Shown here one piece after another: positions 34,994 to 45,985 of a DNA stretch of 64,000 nt (position 1 is the stretch's first letter; each line of letters starts with the position of its first letter). Origin of the DNA: Sodiomyces alkalinus F11 (taxonomy: Eukaryota; Ascomycota; Sordariomycetes; Glomerellales; Plectosphaerellaceae); NCBI RefSeq assembly GCF_003711515.1, contig NW_021167086.1:1077149-1141148 (forward strand), in the 5' to 3' direction. A program made the position numbers and the translations under genes. The notes below the pieces were generated by a model. The model saw nothing but the letters and a program-made list of their open reading frames with translations, ran no database searches and was not told the DNA's origin.

Positions 34994-35881
34994 GGTGGAT
35001 TGGACGCGATTGCTCGGGTTGCGTGTTGCGCACCCAGCCAGCAACTATTGGTACGGAATGAAAATGCGAATTCAGAGGTGGGGGATGTTGTCGTCGCGAG
35101 GTTTCGTTCCGGGAAGTGACGCGGTTAGGACGGGCCAAGGATGAGCGCAATGGGCAGCCGTGTGTGATGGATGTCGTTCGAGAGTTGATGGTTGAGGCTG
35201 AAGAAAAGCCGTGTCAGGGGTTGCTATTGGCTTGAGACTTTAAGAGAGGAAGGCTCCACTGCATGCGCAGCCATAATAAGGTAGCTACGAAGTAACTCGG
35301 TACCTACGAATTACAGCGTAGGCGTTGATGTACTTCCTTCGTAGTGCCAGTTTTACACCAGCTGTCCGCCCCCATCTACGAATAGAGCTCACCGGTGCCT
35401 ACTATGAAGTTTATCGCAGAGCCCGTTTATCCTGGAGCTTCAATATCTAGACGGGTCTTATCCCCGTATTTCTCCGTTCTTTAATAACATTATCGTGGTT
35501 TTTATAGCGGTTACACTTATACAAGGTACACGTATCTTCAAGGTACCTAACATAAACACCTGCGTATAATGGGTGTGATTTTATTAAAGGTCGAACAATG
35601 ATACGTGTGAAATATGTGTATGTATGTGGATATACGGGTATAGAAGGAAGAATATCCCAGCCCAAAAGGGTAGCGGTTGAGGATATACCCGTCAACAGGT
35701 GTGCCTGCAGGGAACCACGCAACAGATTTCAGTGACTAGCCGAGGGTGTATCTTTAGTGATCTTAATTATGTAATAGTGCAGGCTTCCAGGTACAACAGA
35801 TACCTCCAGTGTCAGCACAGCTAAAGGCGGAGACCTTTCACGACCGCCTAAGTCCAACAGACATCTTGCAAGCGAATTCAT
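34994..35881. promoter_or_regulatory. Shared upstream region of RPB4 and TRS23
   Basis: The two genes diverge. The middle (35260-35700) is AT-richer, with several TACG and CTACGAA words and CAAGGTACCTAAC near 35539. A minus-strand open frame of 91 codons at 35447-35722 has no domain. Confidence 0.4.
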
Positions 35882-35917
35882 ATGTCTGAACACAAAGCAC
35901 CACACAGGAGCATACCT

Positions 35918-36592
35918 ATGTGAGGGCCATGAACGGTTAGCTCAACTAGACCTGATTAACAGATATGTCAGTACTTAAATGTATTATGGGGCCTTCTTAG
36001 TAGGATCATCCTCTGACTTGTTTTAAGGACCGTCTTTGCGCTCATCATTATCAATAAGGCTGGGGGCCTCATCCTCAATCGCACCTTTCATGAAGGGGGC
36101 CTCAACCAACTCAGTACAAACGACTATCTGGTCCTTGCTGGCACTTTCCATGGGTGAGCTCCAAATTTTGCTTGAAGAGCCCTGCGTGTCCCCACGGCTA
36201 TTCTGTCCTCCTCTGTCTAACCTTGGCATTTTCGCCGCCCCGGTAGAGTGCACGCTATTACAGCCCGTCTCGACCCCCTGAAGAACCAGATCTCAGCTAC
36301 GCCTACGGCTCCAGGCGGGATACCGAGTCGGCCAGAACCCCCTTCTGGCCTTGAGGTCATGGAGACGGAGAACTTCCGACTTCAATGCTTCAACACCCTG
36401 ACAGGAACCAAGTTCCTCCTCTTCACCGACACCACCCAGGTCAACGTCGACGTGACCATGCGGAGGATATACGACTTGTATAGCGACTATGTTATGAAGA
36501 ACCCCTTTTACCAGACGGAGATGCCGATTCGCTGTGAGACGTTTGACAGGAAGTTGTTGTCGTATATTAGGGAGATCAACAACAACCGGTGA
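35918..36592 (+). CDS. TRS23: TRAPP complex core subunit TRS23 (TRAPPC4)
   Basis: Trs23 is a core longin-type subunit of the TRAPP complexes, the Rab1/Ypt1 exchange factor of ER-Golgi traffic. Exons 35918-35919, 36028-36153 and 36247-36592 give 157 residues. The reading starts MTVFALIIINKAGGLI, where Trs23 proteins normally start. Then come LSTNDYLVLAGTFHGVHAIT, the pair ETENFRLQC and TLTGTKFLLFTD, and the closing YVMKNPFYQTEMPIRCETFD. The initiator codon is split: AT at 35918-35919, donor GTGAGG, a 108-bp intron with CTGAC near its end and acceptor TTTTAAG, then G. An in-frame ATG at 35882 could instead start translation and add 12 residues. Intron 2 (36154-36246) has GTGAGC, a CTAAC branch and GGTAG. 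The domain assignment is firm; the exact start is inferred. Confidence 0.9.
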
Positions 36593-36947
36593 GGACATCA
36601 TAGCGCGAGACCAGGCCCAGTCAGGCGTTGGCGGAGGCGGAAAGGAAACGGGGTGATTCCAAACTAAACCTCTTTTCTTACACAAACTCATGACAATTGA
36701 TCTTCGGCGTTGATAGTCCCGCTGTGCGGGAGTTGCGAGTTGAAAGAAAACTCTCGCTGGAAGCACGTTTCGTGCATTAATCGGCGTTGGGGAACTTAAA
36801 TCATTAAAGCCATCCATTTCCCTGTCTCTGCAAGCCGGAGTGCAACCCCTCGTGCAATTTTCTCCAGAGCTAATTGTTACATCATGTTGTCTCGACCAAC
36901 CGCGAGTTGCGGAAGCCCGACTGAGCAGGTCTTTCTGAGATGCTCAG
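36593..36947. other. Convergent 3' region of TRS23 and RPN10
   Basis: A 355-bp interval holding the two gene ends; nothing else recognised. Confidence 0.4.
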
Positions 36948-37981
36948 CTACGACGTGTCCATCCTGTCGTCGCCTTTCTTATTCTTGTCCTCATCTTGGT
37001 TTCCAGTGTCGCCACTGCCACTCGGCTCGCCGTCCTTATTCAAAAGGGGAGCAGACTCCCCGTTCTCCTTAATGTCCTCGAGGGATGCCTTCTGGGCCGC
37101 CTCGGCGTCCTCGCGTGCCTTCTTCTCTTGCCTCGCCTTCTCCTCCTCCATACTCATGCGTAGCGCCAAAGCAAGCTCGGGGTCGAGAGCCGGGTCGAAA
37201 TCGAGGCCGCCAAAGTCACCGCCCTCGCCGGCACCAGCCGCACCGGCACTGCCGGCAGCTTCTGCGGCGCCCTCGCCCAGCAATATCGGAGACGAGATAA
37301 TCTGATCGCTCAAGAGGTTGCCGCTCGGGGGGATGACGACTAGATGCGATCCCTCGCTGCCCTTCACGTTCTCGTTGAACGCCTGTAGCTTCTTCTGGGT
37401 GTCGCCATCATCGAGCTCGCCGAAAAGCACGAAATCCACAGAGACATTGCCCTTCTTCATCTTCTTTGCGAGTTGGACCAGCTTCTTCTCTTCCTCCTCG
37501 ACGGGTGAGCAGACGAAGACAATTATCCGTTGCCGCTGGGACTTGTTCTGGCGATGCTTGAGAGCCAACTTTATGAGAAGAAAAAGACAAGTTAGCGCGC
37601 GAGAAGCTTTGATGGGGGGGAGGGAAGGGGGAAATTCGATGGCGACGGGAAGAGGAAAGCGAGAGGTGGCAATCGAGAGTATATACGTACGCCGGCGACC
37701 TGGATGCCGGTGGCAAGATGCGACGACCCTCCAATCTTGTTCTTTGTTCGATGCAAGCCCTCCAGAATCTTGCCCTGCTCCGTTGTGAGAGTCACGAGGA
37801 CCTCGGGGCCCTTTCCCCCCATGCTCATAAGCCCGACAGAAGACTCCGGATTGCTGCGAGTAATTTGTTGGAAGATCACAGTTGCCGCATCGGCTTGGGA
37901 GTCGAATCGAGTGGGTTGGTAGTCTCCATTTCTGCTGCTCTCGCTGTTGTCCACGACAACCATCACCGCTTCCAGAACCAT
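36948..37981 (-). CDS. RPN10: 26S proteasome regulatory subunit RPN10
   Basis: Rpn10 is the ubiquitin receptor of the proteasome 19S particle. Exons 37981-37691 and 37568-36948 give 303 residues; the intron has donor GTACGT and acceptor TAAAG, phase 0. The start [20 protein letters not shown] is the strict family N-terminus, so an ATG three codons upstream is not used. A von Willebrand A domain covers about residues 1-190, with [16 protein letters not shown] and [20 protein letters not shown] as landmarks. A ubiquitin-interacting motif lies at about 225-245: [15 protein letters not shown], with the central A-L-x-x-S core. The C-terminus is Lys/Glu-rich and disordered. It diverges from NBL1 across 701 bp. 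Confidence 0.95.
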
Positions 37982-38682
37982 CTTGGGCAAGCGCTTTTGA
38001 TGGTCGGTTTGAAAGTCGCTCGTTGTACTGGTCGCAAGAGAAAAGCAGCTACGTGCAGGGACTTGTGACCTCGTTAGAACTCTTACTGGGTGGTATCTGA
38101 CGAGCGTGGATCGACGAGTTGTGTGTAGGTAGGTAGGGGAGTGCTTCGGATGATGGTGATGCGTTCAGAAGGACGAAGTGCAGATGTAATTGAGAGGTAC
38201 GTCGTAATTAGGTGGTAGCCTCAGACAGGCAGGCACGACCAACGAGGTGAGCTCCAAGGTTGCTCTTACTGGTAGACTAACAAGGTCCACACTTTATTAG
38301 GCCGAGAAAGTACGTACCACCGAAACATGAAGTGACAAGAGCTATAGAGTCACGTGATAGACCCACTACTAGAATGTAGATACCTACAATGCAGCCAATA
38401 GACATTCTCACGCAGATTCAGCAAAGATATCCGTATTTGGCTCCGGGACGACCTGAAGGGGGGCGTTATGTAAGCTGACCTCACAGTGGTTTGTTTACTT
38501 TAATCCAGGTGTTGACCCACCCAACCATGAAGCTGCAACCATCAACAGCAGCCTCATATCTACGGGGTTTCCTCAAAGTGACATCTTCCGTGTTCTATTG
38601 TGCTCCTACACACACAGCTGCGCGCTCTCTGAAACCTCACCATATTCTGAGGTCTCTCGGCATATACATATCAAAACTCGAG
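37982..38682. promoter_or_regulatory. Divergent promoter region, RPN10 / NBL1
   Basis: The two starts are 701 bp apart, facing away. A frame open from 38491 enters NBL1 in phase but codes a non-conserved extension, so it is read as 5' leader. No proteasome-type control element was recognised. Confidence 0.4.
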
Positions 38683-39899
38683 ATGGCGCCCGTACGCACA
38701 AAGAAACGTGTTTCGAGAGCGTCTCCGGCACCGCGCTCTCCAGCAGCAGCGGAAAATCACTTCATACCAACCAAAACCGGCACGCCCACACGGAAGAGTC
38801 CGTTGAAGCAGAGGAGAGGGATTACTCTTGAGCAAAAACAGGCTATAATAGAGAATCTGCAACTGGAGAGTGGGTGCTTGATTTCCCACTTAACCGTGTC
38901 GTCCCGGGAGGTCTGTTAACCCAAGCCTAGTTACGGACCGTGCAAGGAGGTTAAGGGCCCAATACCACGCGCGAGCCCAGAGTCTACGGACACGAGTGGA
39001 AATGCGCGTTAATCGCGTGCCAAGGTCCCTTCTTCGCGTCACCATGGAAGATTTGGTAGCCAAATGCGTTGAGGACCAGAAGAGAAGACTTCTCGCAACA
39101 TCGCGGCCACCCCCTGTACCAGAGAAAGACCTCCCTCGGCGAACTAGTCCCGTGAAGGCTTCTCACGCCTTGCAGGGCTCCCCGAGATCGCGCAAGCGCC
39201 TCAGGTTTGTTTCTCCCAGCACAAGCTACTGGTGTAGTGATGCGCAGCTGACGACGTTGTAGCGACGCGATAACAAGTGGGGACAAGGAAAACCAGGCCA
39301 ACGAGATGGATTATCCTAAGAAGAAACACCGGACGGGACCTATGATCCCCTCATCCTTGGCCGGAACCGGCCAAGTTCTCTCTCCTACGTCGACCAATGT
39401 CCGGCAGGCGATTCGCGACCGACCGCCTCCTTCTCCTTCAAAGACACAGATTTCCAGGCCAGCCTCGCCGCTGAAAGCGCCTACTACGGCCCGTGCGGCA
39501 TTGGCGAGCGTGGTGGAGAAAGCCAAGACAACACGTCCTATCGGCATGAGAAAGGCGACGACATCGTCGACCACCAGCTCCGTCGCAACGACGTCCACTA
39601 CTGCGAAACGGACGAGGAGAGCCGCGGCGCCCTCCTCTTCTAAGCCACCGACGTCACGACCCGCGACACGTACGGGACGGCGAGCCAGCGTGTCTAGTGA
39701 TGGGAGCACTTCAACGGTTGTGAAGAAAGCGGGGACGGCATCGAAAGTCGCGTCGGCTGCTACAAGAGCCGCGACGGGGACCGTACGAAAGGCTGGCACG
39801 GGAAGTACCGCAACGAAGACTACCGCGGCGGCGGCTGCCAAAAAGTCCACCGCGGCATCTGCATCCGGGTCTACGCGCGTTCTGCGAAAGAGAGGATAG
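38683..39899 (+). CDS. NBL1: Borealin-like chromosomal passenger subunit
   Basis: Borealin (Nbl1) links Survivin/Bir1 and INCENP/Sli15 with Aurora kinase in the chromosomal passenger complex. Exons 38683-38869, 38931-39204 and 39263-39899 give 365 residues. Intron 1 has GTGGGT and CCTAG; intron 2 has GTTTGT, a CTGAC branch and TGTAG. The borealin N-terminal helix lies at about residues 45-120: GITLEQKQAIIENLQLE, then ITDRARRLRAQYHARAQSLR, then VEMRVNRVPRSLLRVTMEDL. The rest is disordered, rich in Ser, Thr, Pro, Lys and Ala, with many SP/TP sites (candidate CDK sites) and a very Thr/Ala-rich basic C-terminus ending LRKRG. Yeast Nbl1 is far shorter; long tails are normal in filamentous fungi. 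The exon joins are strongly supported by the helix. Confidence 0.87.
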
Positions 39900-40242
39900 A
39901 AAAGGACAGCATAGAAGAGGGGCCCCCTCGCCAAGACTAGGAGCCGGAAAAGCCACTATTGTTTTGGGGCTGCTGTGGGAAGTAGAGTTCGGAAACGGAG
40001 GAGGATTCATCCGTGTGGGCAGCTTTTTCTTGACGGCGTTACATTCGGGACTGGGACTGGGACTGGGACTGGCACACAGGGAGGCACGGAAATGTGACAT
40101 GACAGATTTTGTCCGCGGGAGCTTCTCTCGGGATATACAAGGCCGAATGGAACCAATTCTAGATGGTAGCGATTCGTTGGGCGAGGCCCCTGCAGTCGTC
40201 ACCATTTCCCCATATTTCCCCCAGGCGAGATTGTGATTTCAA
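39900..40242. other. Convergent 3' region of NBL1 and TMA22
   Basis: A 343-bp interval with a CTGGGACTGGGACTGGGACTGG tract (period 6) at about 40050-40071; no gene. Confidence 0.45.
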
Positions 40243-41163
40243 TCAACCTGCCGCCCCCGCCGCCGCCGCCGCCGCCTTCTTCTTCTTCTTGTCGTCCACC
40301 AACTCGATATTGTCCTCGGGTATCTCCTTGTACTTCTCCAACAAGAACTCTTCAATTTCGTCGCTGACGTCGCCCTGCACGACGATCTCCTCCCCGCCGC
40401 TGGGGGTTTTGGTCACGGAAGACCCTGTCGCGAACTTCTTTCCGAGGTCCTTGGCGACTTTCTTCAATTCCAGACCGAAGGCCTCGAGGCCGATGACGGC
40501 GGTGACGAATTTCTTCTTGTTGCGCTCGATCCTCTTGATGACGATATGGCTGTTGGCCAGCTTGTCGGCTTGCTTGGCCTCTGCGGCTTGCGCCTTGGCG
40601 GCTTTCTTCTGCGCGTCTTTGGCGGCGCGCTTCTGGGCTTCAACGGAGAGAGAGGCCGTTGCGGCCTCTAGGGCTTCTACAGATAGGAGGTCAGAATCCT
40701 TTCGTCTTCGTGTTGTGTGCCGGTTCCTTTTGCTTTTTGACCTCGTCGGTGGGACAGACAGGGTCGGGGGAAGGGTGTTAGATCGAACCTGGTGACCAGA
40801 TGGTGTCATAGAGGGCGGGCTCGTTCTTTTGAAGCCAGTCCTGGCACTTTTTCACCGTACCGCCATATTCGCAATACTATTCATTGGTGTATTCGAGTTA
40901 GAAAAGCTGGGTGTCTAGCTGGCATGCTATGAGCCGGAAAACGGGGGAAAATAATAGTCCAATTTCAAATATATTGGGCCATACCTCTGGGGGAAGGCTG
41001 CACACTGGGGACAGATGGTTCTGGTCAGCACTCTTGGACACTCAGCGTTGAGGGGTGAAAGCAAGGAGGTAGGTGTATGAATCGTCCACTCACCGCCGCA
41101 GTAAGTGACACGACGACTCTGGGGTTCGGTTACGATCTCCTGTCGCTGCGTCTCGGCCATCAT
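40243..41163 (-). CDS. TMA22: Translation machinery-associated protein 22 (DENR)
   Basis: Tma22 (DENR) with Tma20 (MCT-1) recycles 40S subunits and aids re-initiation. Exons 41163-41094, 41004-40985, 40876-40789 and 40676-40243 give 203 residues (202 if the second of two adjacent ATGs is used). Exon 2 is only 20 bp. Introns have donors GTGAGT, GTATGG and GTTCGA. The N-terminal Cys box reads TYCGGVCSLPPEYCEYGG and continues to KKCQDWL, the DENR zinc-like motif; it is intact only when the 20-bp exon is included. A Lys/Ala-rich helix follows. The SUI1 domain covers about 100-185 (IVIKRIERNKKKFVTAVIGL, then FGLELKKVAKDLGKKFATGS, then GEEIVVQGDVSDEI). The tail is Lys then Ala-rich. Confidence 0.93.
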
Positions 41164-42754
41164 GTATAAAGTGTAAAGGAATAGGTCGAAGGGTTTGCTA
41201 TGAAAACCCGACGGGAAAGAAGGGGGGATGCCGTCGGTGATGCGTGGCGTGCCCCTCTTGCTCCTGGTCCCGTTTCTTGTTCTTTCATTGCGGGGTCCTG
41301 TGCAATTGATGGAGGGGCAGCACGGAACTTGGACGCTAGCTACCTTAGCTACAGTAGGCCTTATGTAAGGTAGAGTGGCTTGGACCAACTAAACGGTCGC
41401 CGTTGCTGGCGCAGGTATACCGTGCTGGTGATTACATAAGGTAAACAATCAATACATGTACTCTGTTACCTACCTCCCCGTCTTAGTCATGACGGAATCA
41501 ATTCCCCCCTCCCTCCCCTCCTCCACACCAACAGCCTGTTCACCATTCACCATCCATCACATCCCGTTGAACTGAAGACATTCATGGCGGCAAGGCCACG
41601 TTTTCTTCTTATGTCTGGTCTCGATCATGGGCCGATACATCTTGCATCCTCGGAACCATGGATTAAGCCACCGCCTTCAGCCTCCACCGCTGGTTGAAGG
41701 GCCGAGCACCCGATAAATTCAAGAGCCATCGCCATTGAACCGACCGATACTACGAAGTATGAACCCATCCATCTCGAGCTGCGTCGTTTCCTGGCACTCC
41801 GTATCGGGTATTCCCTTTCCCCAGCCAAGCCGATGGCTGCCGCTTCTGGCCCATGAGATGAGGCGAGGATTGAAGAGTCATTGGGTCCTTGACCCAACCA
41901 GCTTCTTCCCACCCAATCGACGAACGGAATGGCGGGTTGGCACAGGCGTTGGGCTTTTTAAGCGCCGACTTCACGCTCTCGCGGCCCATCATTGGATGTT
42001 GGGTATGCAACCAATACCAGCCTGGCAACCACACATCGTCCGTATGCCGCATATCCTCCCCAGTACGGATACGCTTCTTCTACCATTCCTCTTCGCGCGC
42101 GCCAGCCAATTGCTCATCCCGTCCTCTTCCAAAATTAGAAATGTGGTGCTTGTCTTGATTGGCCCTTTTGCGTTCTACCCTCTTTCCGCTTCCTGGGAAG
42201 GGGTACAAACGTACGAAGAACAAGGCGAGATGATCCCCCAATCCTTGGCGGTGCCGGTCAACCGACAGCACGAGAATGCCGTGCCGTCACATCGCTGCCC
42301 CGAGCCTTGCCTTGCATCACTTGATCGCTCATGTCCAGTCAAAGGTCACCAGAGCCGCTGCCCGTCTTGTCCGGCGTCTCTCCGATGCCACCCTGTCCCG
42401 TCCGGATCGCACAGGAACAATGCATTACAAGACGACCAAACTCCCTCCTATTTTCCTTTTGGCTACCCGGTGGTTTGGTCTGGTCACCTTCACTTTTCTT
42501 CCTCTCCTTCCCTCGGGTTGTCTTTCTGTATTTTCTTGAACGCTTCGTCGACCGAAGCAGCCTGTCGTTAAAGGGCTATTTTTTCTTTCTTGGTCCTTTT
42601 TGTTTGTTTGGGGGGGCTTCTTCTTCCCCTGGACCTAGAGCGCCGTGCGTCCTCGTCGTGGTATCGCCACTGGTTGGCATCTTCTTAATTTCCATTATAT
42701 TCTCGTCGACCTTACGTTCTTCGTTTCACTGCCATCTAGGGTTTATTCATCATC
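41164..42754. promoter_or_regulatory. Upstream region, TMA22 / methyltransferase gene
   Basis: The two genes diverge across 1.6 kb. The right half is strongly pyrimidine-rich and looks like promoter and leader of the methyltransferase-domain gene. A plus-strand frame of 278 codons (41735-42571) is open but its Ser/Pro/His/Leu composition follows the base skew and shows no domain. Confidence 0.4.
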
Positions 42755-45700
42755 ATGGCTGAGCTGGTTCTTCTGCCGTCGTCGACTTATCGACCCCCCT
42801 CGCCTCCGCTGGCTCGGAGACCGGGGAAGTTACTTAATACCATAATTGAAGAAGAATCCGAGGAAGAGAGTGGCATCCGTCACCGCCACGGCATACAGCA
42901 GCAGCAGCAGCAGCAGCAGCTCTCGAACACGGCGGGTGGTCGAAATGGCCAGAAGCTTCGTCCTCGAACCGACATGCACATCGAAGCATGGCTGTCACCC
43001 ATGAGCGACCATTTTCCTACCCCCAGGGGATTCCACTACCTGGCTGCGCCTATTCTGCCGTCTTCCCCGTCCACCGGATCCACGGACGGTCCGCCTTCTC
43101 CGTCACAAACCTCGAACCAATGGAACTACCGGTCAAGCGTCATGACCGACGTGACAGAGTTTGACGACTTGTACGGCCTCAGCGATGAAGAGGAGCCGCT
43201 GGGGCCGCTGGGGCCGCTGGGGCGAACGCCGTCCAGGAAGTCTTCGCACAAGAGGAAAGGTGCGACTGGGGCGGTCACGCCCGCATCTCATGCTCGGGGG
43301 AATCTGCCGCAGCTCGTCATTCCCAATACACGTAACGGCCCGACCGAGGAATGGTCCGCGACGTCGGCGAGGTCTGCTGGTCTCAAGAAGCTAACTTCCC
43401 CCATTCCGCCAACCCCTCCCACCCGAGTAGAAATGTCGCCTCAGGTTTTTTCCTTCATGCAGGCTCGCCAGGCCCAGGAGGTCCCAACTCTCTCTGCTCC
43501 CCCATCCTTGGACGGTAGTCTGGACGGAAGTCTGAGTTCGGAGCAGATGGCCCAAATGTCGGCCCCGCCCACGCCAGTCATCGGCAATGACGACAATGTA
43601 CAGGAGGACGGCTGGTCCGGTGTTCAGCTCCAGCCCGGTGCACTGGCAACCCTGCAAGCTCTCTCGGGGGAGAGCGACAGCGGCAGCATGACCGCACACG
43701 AACAGGAGGGGCCAGAGCAAGTACTCGAAGTCGAAGTTCCTTCTGAGCCGATCCCAGAGATGCGCCAGCAGCCACTTCGCATCTTCACCGGCCTCCACTT
43801 CCAGGCACCTCGCACTGCAGAGTTGACGCCGGCATCGCAGCACCGCTCCCTCGCCGACCTGACAAGGCTCGAGATCCCTTCTCCTGGCGGCTTCTTCTTG
43901 GGCCTTTCGCCTCGTACGAGGAGCACCTGGCACATGCTTAGCAAGAGCCCCGAGGAACTGGCACCGCCCACTTCGACAACCGCCGAGCAGTTCTACCGCT
44001 GTCCCTGGAACGCGGAGACCTCGGCCCCGCCCGTTCCTCGCATCCCCTCGGCCCTCGCCTTGCCGACAAGGCTTGCTGCCAACGACAACATGGCCGAGCA
44101 GTTCTACCGCGGCGTCGCTGCCTCGTCGTCACCGGTCGAACAGGTCGTGGAAGTCAAGGATGAGGACGACATTGAGGACGACATGCCCACTGCACGGCCT
44201 CCCCAGGTGCCGAGCACGGCCAGTGCCTCGGATTCGTTCACCGTCGCTGTGGAACCCGTGTCTCCGGAGGTGGAGGTGGAGGAGGAAGCACCAACGGAGA
44301 TCGTCACCGTCTATGACCCTGACTACGCTCGTAAGCAGCAGGAAGTTGCGCTGTCGAATCTCGACCGCACAGAGATGTGGCTCATGGCACAACGATCGTA
44401 CCTGAAGCCTGTCGAGATCGAGGAGAAGGAAGGAAGCCATCAGGGACTCCCCGCCATCCCCGAAGACACCGAGGAGGAAGAGGAGGAGGAGGAAAGGGAA
44501 AGCAAGACATCCGGGACGGAACTCGAAGTCCCAATGCTGCCGAGGAAGAAGACAGTTCGCTTCTCTTCCATCGTCACCACCACCCGCGCCCCCTGCCGCC
44601 TGCCTTCTAAGCTTCTCAGGCAGGAGTCGGCATATTACCGCGCGTTTCAGGACTATATCATCCGCAAAGGGTCCCTCGACGTCTTCGTTCATCGGCTCCC
44701 TCGCTTCGAGGCCCTTCAGGCCCAAAGGATCTCTCTCCCCGAATACCATCGCAACCAGCTCATGGGCAAGTACCAGCTGAGCGTGGTGCCCCAATCGGCG
44801 AAGAAGCGACTCAGCGCCAACGTGGCCCGGGGTGACGACATTCTCCTCGATGATCCCGAAAAGCTTCGCCAAGAGAAGGAACAAGAGGCCATGAGCCAAA
44901 TAGCCATGTCTACCTGGCACGTGGCCGCCAACAAAATGCTCAACGGTGGCCGTCTCATCTCGTCGCCCGTCGCCAAGCGTCTCGCACACGCCTCACGCAT
45001 GGCTCCGGGGAAGAACGGTGTTGCTCGCGATCGCGCACGCATCCTTGACCTGGGAGGTCAGTCGACCTGCGACTGGGGATGGCACTGCGCGCTTCAGTTT
45101 CCGAACACCAAGATCTACACGGTGACGACCAAGGCCATCCGCCAGCTGTCCAACTCCAACATCCGCGGCCCGCCGAACCACCGCCAGGTTGCCGTCGAAC
45201 GTCTGACGCGCCTGCCCTTCGCCGACGCCCAGTTCGATCTCATCTCGGCCCGCGAGCTGCATTCGATCCTCAAGTTCGTCGGCGAGAACGGCGAGGACGA
45301 GTGGGAGAGCTGTCTGCGCGAGTGCATGCGCGTCCTCAAGCCGGGAGGCTACCTCGAGTTCTCCCTCCTCGACTCGGACATCGTGAACGCGGGCCCGCTC
45401 GGCCTTGCCAAGAGCGTCGAGCTCGGGTTTACTCTCAAGACGCTGGGCTACGACCCGTGCCCGACCAAGATGTGGCTCGGCCGCCTCGCCCGCGCCGGTT
45501 TCGACGAGGTCCGCCGTGCGTGGATGTACCTCCCCATGGGCGAACGGCGGCCGGCTTCTTCCCCCACGACTACGTCCGGAGCTGCCAAGCCGCTCCCTGC
45601 CCTGCCGAGGGGCCTCCCCACGCCCCCGCCGTCCGACGGCGAGGGCCCACGGACAGTAACCCTGGAGGCCATGGTTACGGGGAGCAGTGATGCCACCACC

Positions 45701-45985
45701 ACTGGGAGCAGCGATGCCGCGGCGAGCATCACGGGCCTCGCCGCGAGTTGGGTTTGGGAGCGGTGGCTCCTGCGGTGTGAGATGGAGAAGTTGGCCGGCG
45801 AGTTGAGACTGACAGACATCGTCACGACGGGCCGCGCCATGACTGAGGCGGGGAAGTGTCTCGATGGTGTGGCGGCTATTGTCGAGGAGGGGCGGACGTG
45901 TGGCGCTGGATGGAGGGTGTTGAACGGTTACGCGAGGAAGCCCAAGGTTGGATCGGGGGTCATCCCCGTCCACATGGATGCGTGA
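42755..45985 (+). CDS. Large protein with C-terminal class I methyltransferase domain
   Basis: A single exon of 1076 residues, starting in the context CATCATCATGGCT. Residues 1 to about 720 are mostly disordered, with a Gln run (CAG repeat), Pro/Ser tracts, a double GPLGPLG, two AEQFYR copies 35-40 residues apart, and acidic blocks. From about 750 a SAM-dependent methyltransferase fold is clear: motif I ARILDLGGQSTCDWGWHCAL (Gly-rich loop in the form DLGGQ), then the motif II-like TKIYTVTTKAI, then LPFADAQFDLISARELHSI, then CMRVLKPGGYLEFSLLDSDI. The C-terminal extension after about 905 is a Pro-rich insert plus helices. Relatives are fungal methyltransferases of the type-11 kind with unknown substrate. 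It ends 27 bp before an assembly gap, but the stop codon is present. Confidence 0.85.
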   Translation: MAELVLLPSSTYRPPSPPLARRPGKLLNTIIEEESEEESGIRHRHGIQQQQQQQQLSNTAGGRNGQKLRPRTDMHIEAWLSPMSDHFPTPRGFHYLAAPILPSSPSTGSTDGPPSPSQTSNQWNYRSSVMTDVTEFDDLYGLSDEEEPLGPLGPLGRTPSRKSSHKRKGATGAVTPASHARGNLPQLVIPNTRNGPTEEWSATSARSAGLKKLTSPIPPTPPTRVEMSPQVFSFMQARQAQEVPTLSAPPSLDGSLDGSLSSEQMAQMSAPPTPVIGNDDNVQEDGWSGVQLQPGALATLQALSGESDSGSMTAHEQEGPEQVLEVEVPSEPIPEMRQQPLRIFTGLHFQAPRTAELTPASQHRSLADLTRLEIPSPGGFFLGLSPRTRSTWHMLSKSPEELAPPTSTTAEQFYRCPWNAETSAPPVPRIPSALALPTRLAANDNMAEQFYRGVAASSSPVEQVVEVKDEDDIEDDMPTARPPQVPSTASASDSFTVAVEPVSPEVEVEEEAPTEIVTVYDPDYARKQQEVALSNLDRTEMWLMAQRSYLKPVEIEEKEGSHQGLPAIPEDTEEEEEEEERESKTSGTELEVPMLPRKKTVRFSSIVTTTRAPCRLPSKLLRQESAYYRAFQDYIIRKGSLDVFVHRLPRFEALQAQRISLPEYHRNQLMGKYQLSVVPQSAKKRLSANVARGDDILLDDPEKLRQEKEQEAMSQIAMSTWHVAANKMLNGGRLISSPVAKRLAHASRMAPGKNGVARDRARILDLGGQSTCDWGWHCALQFPNTKIYTVTTKAIRQLSNSNIRGPPNHRQVAVERLTRLPFADAQFDLISARELHSILKFVGENGEDEWESCLRECMRVLKPGGYLEFSLLDSDIVNAGPLGLAKSVELGFTLKTLGYDPCPTKMWLGRLARAGFDEVRRAWMYLPMGERRPASSPTTTSGAAKPLPALPRGLPTPPPSDGEGPRTVTLEAMVTGSSDATTTGSSDAAASITGLAASWVWERWLLRCEMEKLAGELRLTDIVTTGRAMTEAGKCLDGVAAIVEEGRTCGAGWRVLNGYARKPKVGSGVIPVHMDA
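42896..42920 (+). repeat. CAG trinucleotide repeat, coding
   Basis: Eight CAG codons in a row encode a Gln tract near residue 50 of the methyltransferase-domain protein. Such tracts vary in length between strains. Confidence 0.85.

Noticed and set aside
41735..42571. 278-codon plus-strand open frame upstream of the methyltransferase gene
   Set aside because: Its composition follows the pyrimidine-rich leader, it has no domain or good start context, and other frames are equally open nearby.
44129..45973. Antisense frames of 286 and 326 codons across the methyltransferase gene
   Set aside because: They are shadows of a GC-rich coding exon; the sense frame has clear methyltransferase motifs.
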